Of a stretch of 64,000 bases of DNA, positions 50,604-60,862 are shown in pieces. The notes beneath the pieces are model-generated. The model was not told the origin of the DNA, did not search any database, and saw only the letters and a program-made list of their open reading frames with translations. The DNA comes from an uncultured Lachnospiraceae bacterium. GTDB taxonomy: Bacteria; Bacillota; Clostridia; Lachnospirales; Lachnospiraceae. The translations under genes were made by a program, and so were the position numbers. Where the stretch lies: positions 1 to 64,000 of the forward strand of contig CANQTH010000002.1 of the NCBI GenBank assembly GCA_947626795.1. The letters are read 5' to 3'. Positions within the stretch are counted from its first letter, which is position 1; each line of letters starts with the position of its first letter.

Positions 50604-52508
50604 ATGAGTAGAAGGATCATGGCGAAAGGGCCGAAGGTGAAGGATCCCGGCAAGCTCTTTGCCAGGCTGATGAAATATGTTTTGGCGAAGTACAAGTTCC
50701 ACATCCTGTTTGTGGTCGTTGGCATTTTTGTGAGCGTGCTTGCCAATGTGCAGGGGACGCTGTTCATGCAGACGTTGATCGACGCGCATATCCTGCCGAT
50801 GATCGGCATGGAAGACCCGGATTTTGGGCCTTTGGCCGCGGCGATCCTGCGTGTGGGAGTTTTTTATGCCCTTGGCGCGGCGTTTACCTGGGCGTACAAC
50901 CGCGTGATGGTGCGCGTCACCCAGGGCACGCTGCGGGGCCTGCGGGACGACTTGTTCACCCATATGGAAAGCCTGCCCATCCGGTATTTTGACACCCACG
51001 CCCACGGGGACGTCATGTCGATCTACACGAACGATATCGACACGCTGCGCCAGATGATCAGCCAGAGCATGCCGCAGCTTTTGTCCAGCGCCATCACGGT
51101 TGTCAGCGTGTTCATCAGTATGCTGGTCCTGAACGTGCCGCTGACGTTCGTCACGCTGCTCATGATCGGCGTCATGATGTTCGCGACGAAGACGTTCGCG
51201 GGCCGGAGCGGGCGGTATTTCATCGCCCAGCAGAAGGATCTCGGGCGCGTCAACGGGTATATCGAGGAAATGATGGCGGGGCAGAAAGTCGTGAAGGTGT
51301 TCTGCCATGAGGAAGAGAGCATGGAGCGGTTCCGGGAGCTGAACGAGGAGCTGTTCCAAAGCGCGAACAGCGCGAATAAATTCGCGAATATGCTGGGGCC
51401 GGTCAACGCGCAGCTCGGCAACGTGAGTTATGTGGTCTGCGCGGTGGTGGGAGGGATCCTTGCGCTGAACGGCGTGGGCGGGTTCACGCTGGGCGGCCTT
51501 GCCAGCTTCCTGACATTCAACAAGAGCTTCAATATGCCGATCAGCCAGGTGAGTACGCAGTTGAACAGCATCGTCATGGCGCTGGCCGGGGCGGAGCGCG
51601 TCTTTGCCCTCCTGGACGAGGAGCCGGAGGCGGACGAAGGGTACGTCACCCTGGTGAACGCTAAGAAAGAGGACGGCAGGCTTTCTGAAGCGGAGGGCCG
51701 GACCGGGCTGTGGGCATGGAAGCATTTCCACCAGGCGGACGGGACGACGGACTATGTGGAGCTGACGGGCGACGTGGTGTTCGACGGCGTTGACTTTGGC
51801 TACCAGCCGGACAAGATGGTGCTGCACGACGTGAAGATGTACGCCAACGCGGGGCAGAAGATCGCGTTCGTGGGATCCACCGGGGCGGGGAAGACGACGA
51901 TCACGAATCTGATCAACCGCTTTTACGACATCCAGGACGGAAAGATCCGTTACGACGGCATCAACGTCAATAAGATCAAAAAAGCGGATTTGCGCCGCTC
52001 TTTGGGGATCGTGCTGCAGGATACGCATTTGTTCACGAATACCGTCATGGAGAACATCCGCTATGGGAAATTGGACGCCACGGATGAGGAAGTTATCGCG
52101 GCCGCGAAGCTCGCCAACGCGGACGGGTTCATCCGCAGGCTGCCGGAGGGCTATCAGACGATGCTGACCGGGGACGGGGCGAACTTAAGCCAGGGGCAGC
52201 GGCAGCTTCTGGCGATCGCGCGGGCGGCTGTCGCGGATCCGCCGGTGTTGATCCTGGACGAGGCGACAAGCTCCATCGACACGCGCACGGAGCGTCTGGT
52301 GCAGGACGGCATGGATAAGCTGATGAAGGGCAGGACGACCTTTGTCATCGCGCACAGGCTCTCCACGGTGCGCAACAGCGACTGCATCATGGTGCTGGAG
52401 CAGGGCAGGATCATCGAGCGCGGCACGCATGACGAGCTGATCGAGCAGAAAGGGAAGTATTACCAGCTCTATACCGGGAAGGCGCCGGAGCTGGCCGGGG
52501 CGCTGTAG
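50604..52508 (+). CDS. ABC exporter subunit with canonical NBD (BmrD/YheH-like)
   Basis: 634 residues. Walker A GSTGAGKTTITNL, signature NLSQGQRQL, Walker B LILDEATSSIDTRTE with the catalytic Glu, H-loop IAHRLS. An extra segment of about 60 residues (NAKKEDGRLSEAEGRTGLW region) lies between the membrane domain and the NBD, as is common in this partner type. GGAGG lies 9 nt ahead of ATG 50604. It partners the degenerate subunit encoded 69 bp upstream. Confidence 0.93.
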   Translation: MSRRIMAKGPKVKDPGKLFARLMKYVLAKYKFHILFVVVGIFVSVLANVQGTLFMQTLIDAHILPMIGMEDPDFGPLAAAILRVGVFYALGAAFTWAYNRVMVRVTQGTLRGLRDDLFTHMESLPIRYFDTHAHGDVMSIYTNDIDTLRQMISQSMPQLLSSAITVVSVFISMLVLNVPLTFVTLLMIGVMMFATKTFAGRSGRYFIAQQKDLGRVNGYIEEMMAGQKVVKVFCHEEESMERFRELNEELFQSANSANKFANMLGPVNAQLGNVSYVVCAVVGGILALNGVGGFTLGGLASFLTFNKSFNMPISQVSTQLNSIVMALAGAERVFALLDEEPEADEGYVTLVNAKKEDGRLSEAEGRTGLWAWKHFHQADGTTDYVELTGDVVFDGVDFGYQPDKMVLHDVKMYANAGQKIAFVGSTGAGKTTITNLINRFYDIQDGKIRYDGINVNKIKKADLRRSLGIVLQDTHLFTNTVMENIRYGKLDATDEEVIAAAKLANADGFIRRLPEGYQTMLTGDGANLSQGQRQLLAIARAAVADPPVLILDEATSSIDTRTERLVQDGMDKLMKGRTTFVIAHRLSTVRNSDCIMVLEQGRIIERGTHDELIEQKGKYYQLYTGKAPELAGAL

Positions 52509-52544
52509 CAGATTTTCCGAATCTGAAATTTTAGGAAATAAGTC

Positions 52545-52573
52545 TGGAAAAGAAGCGGGAAAGGGAGTATAAT
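52545..52573 (+). promoter_or_regulatory. Likely promoter of second chemotaxis receptor
   Basis: TATAAT at 52568-52573 with a weak -35 TGGAAA at 52545-52550 (17-bp spacer). Confidence 0.5.
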
Positions 52574-52647
52574 AAGAGCAGCGCAGCCATGCGGGATACG
52601 CTTTTCCGGCGCGTGGCTGGGAAAAAGGCACGGAGGAGGAATTTGCG

Positions 52648-53955
52648 TTGCAGAAGACAGAGAAGAGCAGGAAGCTATTGATGAAGCTGGCTGGCATCGC
52701 GGCGGGACCAATCCTGGTGATCGGCGTCATTTCGTTTGTCATCTTTAAGCTCGTTTCCGCAAATTACATTTCGGCGATGGCCGGGACGATCGCGGTAGCG
52801 GTCATTGACATTTTGATCTTTGTCGGCGTTTTGGCTGCGATCCGGTGGCTGTTCGGGATGCTGTACAAGATCATGGGGAACTTGGGGCAGATCGCGGACG
52901 GGACGCTGAGCATGGAAGAGAATAAGCTGGCGGAGCGCAAGGACGAGGTCGGATCCATGGCCCGCTCCATGAACGATATGGTCGTGGCGTTCGCGCAGGT
53001 CGTCACGAGCGTGAAGGAGGCGACGGAGTCCCTGGAGGGCGTCGCGCAGGACTTTAACAATTCCTTCCGGAACGTGGAATCCGCCATGGACCATATGGGC
53101 AAGGAAGTGGACTCGATCGGGGCGAACACGATCTCGCAGTCCGAGCGGACGCAGGACATCGGGGCGCAGATCATGGACATGAGCCAGGCCATCGACGTGA
53201 TCGCCCGGAACGTGGATATGCTGGTGCAGAGTGCGGACACGATGAAAGACTGCAGCAGCACGGCGGAAGAGATCATGAAGGAGCTGTTTTCCATCAACGA
53301 GACGAGCAGCAAGGCGATCGCGGACGTGCGGTCACAGACGGACGTCACGAACCAGTCCGCGATGCAGATCCGCACGGTGACGGAGATCATCGCCGGAATC
53401 TCAAGCCAGACGAACCTCCTTGCGCTGAACGCGAGCATCGAGGCGGCGCGGGCCGGGGAACAGGGCCGGGGCTTCGCGGTCGTTGCGGATGAGATACGCG
53501 ATTTGGCGGATCAGTCGCGGGAGTCTTCCGAGCAGATCAACGCGATTGTCAACGAGCTGATCCAGAATTCCAACGTGAGCGTCGATATCACGCAGAAGGT
53601 GACGGATGCGTTTGTCCAGCAGACGGAGAAGATCCGGGAGACGGAGGGCGTGTTCTCTTCCCTGAACCAGGAGATCGACCAGGTGGACGGCGCGATCCGC
53701 GGGATCGCATCCGAGGTGACGGGGCTGAAAGGGTCGAAGGACATCATTAACGACGGCGTTGCGACCCTGACGCAGGCAGCGGAGGAGAACTCCGTCAGCG
53801 CGCAGGAGACGTTAAATTCCATGGACGAATTTAAGGGGATCGTGGAAGAGTACAAGGCGTCTTCCGGGCGCATCTCGGAAGTGGCGTCCAGCCTGGTGGG
53901 CAATATCAGGAAATTTAACGTGAAGAAATTAAAAGAAGAGGCAGGCCAGATCTGA
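52648..53955 (+). CDS. Methyl-accepting chemotaxis protein without extracytoplasmic sensor
   Basis: 435 residues from TTG 52648, with GGAGGAGGA 7 nt ahead. Two membrane spans (about 15-37 and 43-68) are joined by only a few residues, so there is no external sensor. A HAMP-like region and the signalling hairpin follow, with [19 protein letters not shown] and [15 protein letters not shown] at the tip. It probably senses membrane or cytoplasmic conditions or works with another receptor (inference). No che genes are nearby. Confidence 0.92.
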   Translation: MQKTEKSRKLLMKLAGIAAGPILVIGVISFVIFKLVSANYISAMAGTIAVAVIDILIFVGVLAAIRWLFGMLYKIMGNLGQIADGTLSMEENKLAERKDEVGSMARSMNDMVVAFAQVVTSVKEATESLEGVAQDFNNSFRNVESAMDHMGKEVDSIGANTISQSERTQDIGAQIMDMSQAIDVIARNVDMLVQSADTMKDCSSTAEEIMKELFSINETSSKAIADVRSQTDVTNQSAMQIRTVTEIIAGISSQTNLLALNASIEAARAGEQGRGFAVVADEIRDLADQSRESSEQINAIVNELIQNSNVSVDITQKVTDAFVQQTEKIRETEGVFSSLNQEIDQVDGAIRGIASEVTGLKGSKDIINDGVATLTQAAEENSVSAQETLNSMDEFKGIVEEYKASSGRISEVASSLVGNIRKFNVKKLKEEAGQI

Positions 53956-53976
53956 CCAGATAACGGGGCCTAAGAA

Positions 53977-54022
53977 GCAAGCCGGAGGCCTCCCGCTCAA
54001 AGCGGGAGGAACTCTGGCTTGC
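53977..54022. terminator. Large hairpin between convergent genes
   Basis: GCAAGCC...CCTCCCGC-TCAAA-GCGGGAGG...GGCTTGC. It overlaps the last codons of the minus-strand histidinol phosphatase and lies just after the + strand receptor gene. Shape fits a bidirectional terminator, but T-tracts are poor on both sides. Confidence 0.5.
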
Positions 54023-54800
54023 GCTGCTTAAATACGGCATAATACCGGAATCCGGCGGCTTTTAGGATGTCCGGCGCTTTCTGGAAGCTGTGCGCCACGT
54101 CCTCCGGCTTGTGGGCGTCCGCGCCGATCGTGACGATCTCCCCGCCCAGCTCGCGGTAGCGGGACAGGATCTCTTCCGTGGGATTGGGATGCCCAAGCCC
54201 GTACCGGAACCCTCCGGTATTGATCTCGATGCCCTTGCCTTTTTGGATGAGCGCGCGCAGGATCTCGTCGATGACGTCCGCGAATTTGCGGTAGGAGTAG
54301 AACTTGTTCTTGTTCGGGCCATAGCGCACGATGTAATCGATATGGCCGTACACGTCGAAGAAGTCGAAAACGCCCAGGTTCTCCAGGAGGTACTCAAAAT
54401 ATTCCCGGTAAGCCTCATCCTCCGTCTTCCCCTCGAAATATCCCGGGTAATAGGGATCCATGTGGTGGATCAGGTGGGAAGAGCCGATGATGAAGTCGTA
54501 TGGGTGGGCGGCCGCGATCTCGGGAAGCTTGTCCTTCAAGTGCGGCTGCAGGCCTGTCTCCATGCCGATGAGGATCGGAAGCCTCCCGCGGTAGCGTTCC
54601 TGCGCCTGCCGCATTTCCTGAAAATATTCGTCGGCGTCAAAAAAGTAATTTTCCGGCAGGCCTTCCGGATAATCTAAGTCCATGTGGTCGGTAAAGCAGA
54701 TCCCGGCAAGGCCCTTGCGAACCGCGGCGTCCGCCATGCTGCTGACGTCCGCTTCGCAGTCCCCGGAAAAGTGTGTGTGCATATGTGTGTCCCAAAGCAT
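53997..54800 (-). CDS. hisK: Histidinol-phosphatase, PHP family
   Basis: 267 residues, the only confident minus-strand gene. PHP metal motifs: WDTHMHTHFSGD at the N-terminus, FTDHMDLD, IGMETGLQP, GSSHLIHH, DVYGHIDY and IGADAHKPEDV. Dephosphorylates histidinol phosphate in histidine synthesis. The start was set at 54800 (MLWDTHMH), where AAGGAGG precedes it on the minus strand; the 42-residue upstream extension is Arg/Gly-rich and unconserved. hisH and hisF are 31 kb away. Confidence 0.92.
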   Translation of the reverse strand: MLWDTHMHTHFSGDCEADVSSMADAAVRKGLAGICFTDHMDLDYPEGLPENYFFDADEYFQEMRQAQERYRGRLPILIGMETGLQPHLKDKLPEIAAAHPYDFIIGSSHLIHHMDPYYPGYFEGKTEDEAYREYFEYLLENLGVFDFFDVYGHIDYIVRYGPNKNKFYSYRKFADVIDEILRALIQKGKGIEINTGGFRYGLGHPNPTEEILSRYRELGGEIVTIGADAHKPEDVAHSFQKAPDILKAAGFRYYAVFKQRKPEFLPL

Positions 54801-54947
54801 AGGAAATCCTCCTTCCAGGCCCGCGCGCCGTCCGGCGTTCCGCCGCCGCCGGGGCGCGCCTCCCACGTCATTATACACGGGAAACGGACCGGGGTCAACC
54901 GGGCGGCGGGAACTGTTACCGCTCAATGGGACGTGAAACAGGGGTGA

Positions 54948-55024
54948 GCAGGCTCCATTTGCGAAGCAAATTTACAAATGAGCCTGCGAAGTTGCAGTTC
55001 GCTGGCCAACCAGCGAACTGTAAC
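54948..55024 (+). repeat. Variant member of the MITE-like family
   Basis: The GCAGGCTC...GAGCCTGC stem encloses ATTTGC-GAA-GCAAAT, the same nested architecture as in the 10428 and 22593 elements with different stem bases. A second stem CAGTTCGCTGG-CCAA-CCAGCGAACTG leads to the end GAACTGTAAC. It lies in the 352-bp gap between hisK and gap; the rest of the gap holds only the gap promoter. Confidence 0.6.
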
Positions 55025-55067
55025 AACGTGAATCTTGAAAAAGGTAGTGAAAAGATGAAAAAGAGAC

Positions 55068-55096
55068 TTGAATTTTTCTAAGACATTAGGTAAAAT
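55068..55096 (+). promoter_or_regulatory. Promoter of gap, TTGAAT-N17-TAAAAT
   Basis: TTGAAT at 55068-55073, 17 bp, TAAAAT at 55091-55096, in an AT-rich stretch ahead of gap. Confidence 0.75.
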
Positions 55097-55152
55097 GTAG
55101 GTAGTTTGGGTAATCTATCCAAAAAATACAATTAAATTCAGGAGGAATTATC

Positions 55153-56169
55153 ATGTCAGTAAGAGTAGCAATCAATGGTTTTGGACGTATTGGGCGCTTG
55201 GCATTCAGGCAGATGTTTGGCGCGGAAGGGTATGAAGTAGTGGCGATCAACGATCTGACAAGCCCGAAGATGCTCGCGCACTTGTTGAAGTATGATTCAT
55301 CCCAGGGGAAATATGAGAAGGCGGACAAGGTATCCGCTGGCGAGGATTCGATCACGGTAGACGGGAAAGAGATCAAGATCTACGCGTTCCCGGATGCGAA
55401 TAACTGCCCGTGGGGCGAGCTGAAAGTGGACGTTGTCCTGGAATGCTCCGGTTTCTATACCTCCAAGGCAAAAGCGCAGGCTCATATTAACGCGGGCGCG
55501 CGCAAGGTCGTTATCTCCGCTCCGGCAGGGAATGACCTCCCGACCATCGTATACAACACCAACCATACGACGCTGAAGGCGGACGACACCATCATCTCCG
55601 CTGCTTCCTGCACGACGAACTGCTTAGCTCCGATGGCTGACGCGCTGAACAAGTATGCGCCGATCCAGTCCGGCATCATGTGCACCATCCACGCATATAC
55701 AGGCGACCAGATGACGTTAGACGGCCCGCAGAGGAAGGGCGACCTTCGCAGGTCCCGCGCGGCTGCAGTGAACATCGTTCCGAACAGCACGGGCGCGGCG
55801 AAGGCGATCGGCCTTGTTATCCCGGAACTGAACGGCAAGCTGATCGGCTCCGCGCAGCGTGTTCCGACCCCGACAGGCTCCACCACGATCCTGACGGCTG
55901 TCGTTAAGAAAGCGGACGTGACCGTAGAAGGCATCAACGCAGCGATGAAGGCTGCTCAGAACGAATCCTTCGGGTACAACGAGGACGAGATCGTTTCGAG
56001 CGATATCGTAGGCATGAGGTTTGGCTCCCTGTTTGACGCTACGCAGACAATGGTATCCAAGATCTCTGACGATCTGTATGAAGTGCAGGTTGTTTCCTGG
56101 TATGACAATGAGAACAGCTACACAAGCCAGATGGTCCGCACGATCAAATACTTTAGCGAGTTAGCATAA
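55153..56169 (+). CDS. gap: Glyceraldehyde-3-phosphate dehydrogenase
   Basis: 338 residues. NAD-binding [15 protein letters not shown] at the N-terminus, catalytic Cys153 in [11 protein letters not shown], and [13 protein letters not shown] near the end. Oxidises glyceraldehyde-3-phosphate in glycolysis. AGGAGG precedes ATG. First gene of gap-pgk-tpiA. Confidence 0.98.
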   Translation: MSVRVAINGFGRIGRLAFRQMFGAEGYEVVAINDLTSPKMLAHLLKYDSSQGKYEKADKVSAGEDSITVDGKEIKIYAFPDANNCPWGELKVDVVLECSGFYTSKAKAQAHINAGARKVVISAPAGNDLPTIVYNTNHTTLKADDTIISAASCTTNCLAPMADALNKYAPIQSGIMCTIHAYTGDQMTLDGPQRKGDLRRSRAAAVNIVPNSTGAAKAIGLVIPELNGKLIGSAQRVPTPTGSTTILTAVVKKADVTVEGINAAMKAAQNESFGYNEDEIVSSDIVGMRFGSLFDATQTMVSKISDDLYEVQVVSWYDNENSYTSQMVRTIKYFSELA

Positions 56170-56268
56170 GTCGGACAGGCAAGGTCCGGGTTGTAACGGT
56201 AAGATATCCTGCCCGGAAGGCTTTTCGCGGCATGGGAGGGCTTGGCGGCCTTCCCGGCGCCGCAGGGA

Positions 56269-56364
56269 GGGGCTGCCGCAAGATGCACGTTCCATCCAGG
56301 GCAATGGGCTGACGGAATCACCGCGCCTATCGCCCGGGGGATCGCGGCATTTTGCAACAGCCCC
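56269..56364 (+). repeat. Short inverted-repeat element, GGGGCTG family (gap-pgk gap)
   Basis: 96 bp starting GGGGCTGCCGCAAGATGC and ending GCATTTTGCAACAGCCCC, imperfect inverted repeats (three mismatches in 18). It lies in the 302-bp gap between gap and pgk. The ends resemble insertion-sequence termini, so it may be a MITE of a second family. No coding potential was seen. The remaining gap is GC-rich without a recognised promoter. Confidence 0.6.
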
Positions 56365-56471
56365 TTTCGTCCCCTTGCGGGGAAGGCGCCGCGCGAGGCC
56401 CCGGGACGGGTCGAAGCCCGCGCCCGCCTAAGCGGGGCGGCAGGAAAAATGGAATTTAGGAGGGAAAGATC

Positions 56472-57680
56472 ATGTCTTTAAATAAAGTTTCCGTAGACGA
56501 TATAGACGTAAAGGGAAAACGCGTCCTTTGCAGGTGCGATTTCAACGTGCCGTTAAAAGAAGGGAAGATCACGGATGAGAACCGCCTCGTGGCGGCGCTT
56601 CCGACCATCAAGAAATTGATCGCGGACGGCGGGAAAGTGATCCTTTGCTCCCATCTTGGGAAGCCGAAGGGCGAGCCGAAGCCGGAATTGTCCCTGGCTC
56701 CGGTGGCGGCAAGGCTGTCCGAGCTGTTAGGGCAGGAAGTAAAGTTCGCGGCGGATCCGGAAGCCGTAGGCCCGAATGCCAAGGCGGCCGTAGAAGCGAT
56801 GAAGGACGGGGAGGTCATCCTGTTAGAGAACACGCGTTACCGCGCGGAGGAGACGAAGAACGGCGAGGCGTTCTCCAAGGATCTTGCTTCCCTTTGCGAT
56901 ATCTTCGTGAACGACGCGTTCGGGACGGCGCACAGGGCGCACTGCTCTAACGTCGGCGTGTCCAGCCTTGTGGATACCGCGGCGGTCGGCTACCTGATGC
57001 AGAAGGAGATCGATTTCCTGGGGAATGCGGTTGAGAACCCGGTAAGGCCGTTCGTCGCGATCTTGGGCGGCGCGAAAGTGGCGGACAAGCTCAACGTGAT
57101 CTCCAACTTATTGGAAAAATGCGACACCCTGATCATCGGCGGCGGCATGGCTTATACGTTCTTAAAGGCGCAGGGCTATGAGATCGGCAAGTCCCTGGTT
57201 GACGATACCAAGCTGGATTACTGCAAGGAAATGATCGCAAAGGCGGACAAGCTCGGCAAGAAGCTCCTGCTTCCGGTTGACTCCGCGACGATCACGGAGT
57301 TCCCGAACCCGATCGACGCCCCGGTAGAGGTGGAGATGTATGATTCCGACAAGATGCCGGCGGATCGGGAAGGCTGCGACATCGGGCCGAAGACGGCGGA
57401 GCTGTTCGCGGAGGCGGTGAAGTCCGCGAAGACCGTTGTTTGGAACGGGCCGATGGGCGTATTCGAGAACCCGACGCTTGCGAAAGGCACGATCGCCGTT
57501 GCGAAGGCATTGGCGGAGACGGACGCGACGACCATTATTGGCGGCGGCGATTCCGCGGCGGCTGTGAACCAGTTGGGCTTTGGCGACAAGATGAGCCATA
57601 TCTCCACGGGCGGCGGCGCTTCCCTGGAGTTTTTGGAAGGCAAGGAGCTTCCGGGCGTGGCGGCTGCTACGGACAAATAG
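56472..57680 (+). CDS. pgk: Phosphoglycerate kinase
   Basis: 402 residues. [17 protein letters not shown] near the start, [22 protein letters not shown], and the nucleotide loop [15 protein letters not shown]. Makes ATP from 1,3-bisphosphoglycerate. AGGAGGG precedes ATG 56472. Confidence 0.98.
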   Translation: MSLNKVSVDDIDVKGKRVLCRCDFNVPLKEGKITDENRLVAALPTIKKLIADGGKVILCSHLGKPKGEPKPELSLAPVAARLSELLGQEVKFAADPEAVGPNAKAAVEAMKDGEVILLENTRYRAEETKNGEAFSKDLASLCDIFVNDAFGTAHRAHCSNVGVSSLVDTAAVGYLMQKEIDFLGNAVENPVRPFVAILGGAKVADKLNVISNLLEKCDTLIIGGGMAYTFLKAQGYEIGKSLVDDTKLDYCKEMIAKADKLGKKLLLPVDSATITEFPNPIDAPVEVEMYDSDKMPADREGCDIGPKTAELFAEAVKSAKTVVWNGPMGVFENPTLAKGTIAVAKALAETDATTIIGGGDSAAAVNQLGFGDKMSHISTGGGASLEFLEGKELPGVAAATDK

Positions 57681-57704
57681 GAAGGATAAGAAAGGATAAG
57701 GATT

Positions 57705-58454
57705 ATGGCAAGAAAGAAGATCATTGCAGGAAACTGGAAAATGAATAAGACGCCGAGCGAGGCGGTCGCTTTGGTGAACGAATTGAAGCCGCTGGTGGCG
57801 ACGGAGGACGCGGACGTCGTGTTCTGCGTGCCGGCGATCGATATCATCCCGGCGATGGAGGCCGCGAAAGGCTCCAACATCCAGATCGGCGCGGAGAATA
57901 TGTATTTTGAGGAGAGCGGCGCGTACACAGGGGAGATCGCCCCGAATATGCTGACCGACGCGGGCGTGAAGTATGTGATCATCGGCCATTCCGAGCGCAG
58001 GGAATACTTTGCGGAGACGGACGAGACGGTGAACAAGAAAGTCTTGAAGGCGTTCGAGCATGGCATTACGCCGATCATCTGCTGCGGCGAGTCTTTGACG
58101 CAGCGCAAGCAGGGCATCTACATCGACTGGATCCGTATGCAGATCAAGATCGCGTTCCAGAACGTGACGGCGGATCAGGCGAAGACGGCCGTGATCGCTT
58201 ACGAGCCGATCTGGGCGATCGGGACGGGCGAGACAGCCACTTCCGACCAGGCGGAGGAAGTATGCGCGGCGATCCGCGCGTGCATCCGGGAAGTATACGA
58301 CGAGGCGACTGCGGACGCGATCCGCATCCAGTACGGCGGGTCCGTCAACGCGGGCAACGCGGCGGAGCTGTTCGCGAAGCCGGACATTGACGGCGGCCTG
58401 GTAGGCGGCGCGTCCTTGAAGGCTGACTTCGGCAAGATCGTCAATTATAAATAA
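57705..58454 (+). CDS. tpiA: Triosephosphate isomerase
   Basis: 249 residues. [13 protein letters not shown] start with the catalytic Lys, [11 protein letters not shown] with the catalytic His, [15 protein letters not shown] with Glu and loop 6, and [10 protein letters not shown] plus GGASLKA phosphate loops. Follows pgk by 24 bp. Confidence 0.98.
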   Translation: MARKKIIAGNWKMNKTPSEAVALVNELKPLVATEDADVVFCVPAIDIIPAMEAAKGSNIQIGAENMYFEESGAYTGEIAPNMLTDAGVKYVIIGHSERREYFAETDETVNKKVLKAFEHGITPIICCGESLTQRKQGIYIDWIRMQIKIAFQNVTADQAKTAVIAYEPIWAIGTGETATSDQAEEVCAAIRACIREVYDEATADAIRIQYGGSVNAGNAAELFAKPDIDGGLVGGASLKADFGKIVNYK

Positions 58455-58571
58455 GGGACAGCGGCGTTAGGCAGGACGCTGCGCGCATGAATGCGCGGGA
58501 TGTGCGGTAAGAAGCTGTTTTGCGGCCGCGCATCCGCGCGCAGGATGCGTAAGCCTACCCGCTTTGTTTTT

Positions 58572-58603
58572 GCGGTCGGAAGAAAAGTCCGATCGCTTTT
58601 TTT
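58572..58603 (+). terminator. Terminator after tpiA
   Basis: GCGGTCGGA (58572-58580) pairs with TCCGATCGC (58588-58596) with one G-T pair, followed by TTTTTTT. Confidence 0.88.
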
Positions 58604-58618
58604 GTTCCCTTTTTTGCA

Positions 58619-58647
58619 TTGAAAAAAGAAGAGGAATGGTATAAAAT
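58619..58647 (+). promoter_or_regulatory. Promoter of the CAP gene, TTGAAA-N17-TAAAAT
   Basis: TTGAAA at 58619-58624, 17 bp, TAAAAT at 58642-58647, just after the tpiA terminator. Confidence 0.65.
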
Positions 58648-58707
58648 ATCCCTAGCAGGAACAAAAGGAAGGGTTGGAAGGCCCAGCGCAGGGAAGGAGA
58701 GTCTTTT

Positions 58708-59673
58708 ATGTGTGGGAAATCATATAAAAAAGCCGTAGGGATCGTTTTGGCGTGCAGCCTCATGTTATCAAACGTATTTGCGGCGGGGGCGGAAGCAAAG
58801 TCCCCGATCAGCTCCATTTGCAAGGACGGCGAGTGGAACGTGCTCAAGATCGTGAACAAGGAACGCGAGAGCATAGGCCTTGTGCCGCTTAGCATGACGA
58901 AAGGGCTGCAGGATGCGGTGCATATCCGAGCGGAGGAGCTTGTCCGCAAGTTCAGCCACACGAGGCCGGGCGGAAAGGATTGCTTTACCGTGCTGGACGA
59001 GGTTGGGAGCGATATTTTCAACGCCGTTGGCGAGAATATCGCAGCGGGGTATATGTTCCCGGAAACGGTGATGAACGGCTGGATGAACAGCCCGGGGCAT
59101 CGGGCGAATATCCTGAGCGGGGCGTATACGCATATCGGCGTGGGCTATACGTATAACGGATCGGCGCAATATAAGTATTATTGGACGCAGATGTTCGGGG
59201 GCGCCTGCGCGCCGCAGTCCATCTCGGTGAAAAACGGCTCAACGGTCAAGTCCTATCAGAAGGGGACGTCCATCGAGGACATGGACCGCGTGCTTGTCGT
59301 GAAGTGCCAGCATGGGAAGGGGTACATCCCGCTGGATTCCAGCATGTGTCCCAGGTATAAGAAGAACGCCGCGGGGACGCAGACCGTGAAAGTGAGCTTT
59401 GGCGGGAAGTCCGCGAGCTTCAAGGTGCGGATCGGCGGGACAAGCATCAAGAAGGCGAAAGTCACAAATGTGAAAAAGAAGGTCTATAACGGGAAGGCGC
59501 AGAAGCAGAACCCGAAAGTCGTCCTGAACGGGAAGAAGCTGGTGAAGGGCAAGGATTACGCCCTCTCTTACAAGAATAACAAAAAAGTGGGGACGGCGAC
59601 GCTGATCATAACCGGGAAAGGGAAATACAGCGGAACGATCAAAAAGACGTTCAAGATCGTAAGGAAAAAGTAG
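58708..59673 (+). CDS. Secreted CAP-domain protein
   Basis: 321 residues. Signal peptide at 1-30 (SYKKAVGIVLACSLMLSNVFA, then AGAEA). A CAP/SCP-like domain covers about 40-175, with NKERESIGLVPL, FSHTRPGGKD, GENIAAGYMFPE and NSPGHRANILSG. A C-terminal beta domain (about 245-320; VYNGKAQKQNPKVVLNGKKL, KDYALSYKNNKKVG) resembles small Ig-like repeats of Lachnospiraceae surface proteins. It is probably secreted or wall-associated; function unknown. GGAAGGAGA precedes ATG. mutY begins on the base after its stop. Confidence 0.92.
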   Translation: MCGKSYKKAVGIVLACSLMLSNVFAAGAEAKSPISSICKDGEWNVLKIVNKERESIGLVPLSMTKGLQDAVHIRAEELVRKFSHTRPGGKDCFTVLDEVGSDIFNAVGENIAAGYMFPETVMNGWMNSPGHRANILSGAYTHIGVGYTYNGSAQYKYYWTQMFGGACAPQSISVKNGSTVKSYQKGTSIEDMDRVLVVKCQHGKGYIPLDSSMCPRYKKNAAGTQTVKVSFGGKSASFKVRIGGTSIKKAKVTNVKKKVYNGKAQKQNPKVVLNGKKLVKGKDYALSYKNNKKVGTATLIITGKGKYSGTIKKTFKIVRKK

Positions 59674-60729
59674 ATGAGGATGGAAGATTTTTCCTGGGAG
59701 CCGCTTGTGGAGCCGCTTCTGGAATGGTTCCGCGGGAACGCCAGGGCGCTTCCCTGGCGCGAGGACGCCACGCCGTACCGCGTGTGGGTGTCGGAGATCA
59801 TGCTGCAGCAGACCAGGGTGGAAGCGGTGAAGCCGTATTTTGAGCGGTTTGTGGACGCGCTCCCTTCCATACAGGATTTGGCAGAATGCGAAGAGGACAA
59901 ATTGCTAAAACTATGGGAAGGGCTTGGATATTATAACCGGGCGCGGAATATGCAGGCCACCGCCCGGACGGTGACGGAGGAATACGGCGGGGAGCTTCCG
60001 GCGGATCACGAGAAGCTTTTGGGCTTAAAGGGCGTCGGGCGTTATACGGCGGGCGCGATCGCCTCCATCGCCTATCAGATCCCTGTCCCGGCAGTGGACG
60101 GCAACGTCCTGCGCGTCGTCGCCAGGGTTTCGGCGGACGATGCGGATATCATGAGGCAGCAGACCCGCGCGAGGGCGGAGCAGGCGTTGGCAAAAGTCAT
60201 CCCGAAGGATCGTGCCGGAGCGTTCAACCAGGCGCTGATGGAGCTGGGCGCGACTGTCTGCCTGCCCAACGGCGCGCCGCTGTGCGCGGGCTGTCCCTGG
60301 GCGGATTTTTGCGAGGCGCGCAAAAGGGAGATCTGGCAGGAACTTCCGGTGAAGAGCAAGGCGAAGCCCAGACGGGTCGAGGAAAAAACGGTGTTCGTCA
60401 TACGGGACGGCGGGCGGGTCGCGCTCCATAAGCGTCCGGCGCGGGGGCTTCTGGCGGGTATGTATGAATTTCCCAATACGTCGGGGCATCTGACGGAGGA
60501 AGAGGCGCTGCGCTGGGCGAAAGGGAAGAAGCTTACGCCCATCCGGATCCGGGAGCTGGGGCCTGCGAAGCATATTTTTTCCCATGTGGAGTGGCACATG
60601 GTCGGCTATGCCATCCGCGTGGACGAGCTTGCCGAGCAAAAAAACGGGATGCTGTTCGTGGATGCGGCGGATTCGAGGGAACGTTATCCGATCCCGGCCG
60701 CTTTCGGGGCATATGCGGAGCGCGTATAG
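59674..60729 (+). CDS. mutY: A/G-specific adenine DNA glycosylase
   Basis: 351 residues. The HhH-GPD core has EIMLQQTRVEAVKPYFERF, LKGVGRYTAGAIAS and VPAVDGNVLRV with catalytic Asp142. The [4Fe-4S] cysteines are in CLPNGAPLCAGCPWADFC, and the C-terminal MutT-like domain has FSHVEWHMVGY. Removes adenine opposite 8-oxoguanine. The ATG directly follows the CAP gene's TAG and AAGGA lies within the end of that gene, so the two are probably co-transcribed, which is an odd pairing. Confidence 0.96.
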   Translation: MRMEDFSWEPLVEPLLEWFRGNARALPWREDATPYRVWVSEIMLQQTRVEAVKPYFERFVDALPSIQDLAECEEDKLLKLWEGLGYYNRARNMQATARTVTEEYGGELPADHEKLLGLKGVGRYTAGAIASIAYQIPVPAVDGNVLRVVARVSADDADIMRQQTRARAEQALAKVIPKDRAGAFNQALMELGATVCLPNGAPLCAGCPWADFCEARKREIWQELPVKSKAKPRRVEEKTVFVIRDGGRVALHKRPARGLLAGMYEFPNTSGHLTEEEALRWAKGKKLTPIRIRELGPAKHIFSHVEWHMVGYAIRVDELAEQKNGMLFVDAADSRERYPIPAAFGAYAERV

Positions 60730-60826
60730 AGTCGGAAGGATGCGGGGAGCGCGGAGATGCCGGAAGATGCAGACCGTGCAGGGCCGCGCATAGCGGCCGG
60801 AAGATGCGGGCGCGCGGAGATGCCGG
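60721..60826 (+). repeat. Diverged duplication at the mutY 3' end, period about 63 bp
   Basis: The mutY end region with TAG at 60727-60729 and CGCGGAGATGCCGG at 60750-60763 recurs, diverged, at about 60786-60826 with ATAG at 60790-60793 and CGCGGAGATGCCGG at 60813. It fills the short gap before the next gene. Confidence 0.6.
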
Positions 60827-60862
60827 GGCAGCCGGGAAGATACGAGACGCGGGAGGGCGATT

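Noticed and set aside
54801..54926. 42-residue N-terminal extension of the histidinol phosphatase
   Set aside because: The PHP fold begins at 54800 behind a good ribosome binding site; the extension is low-complexity Arg/Gly/Pro.
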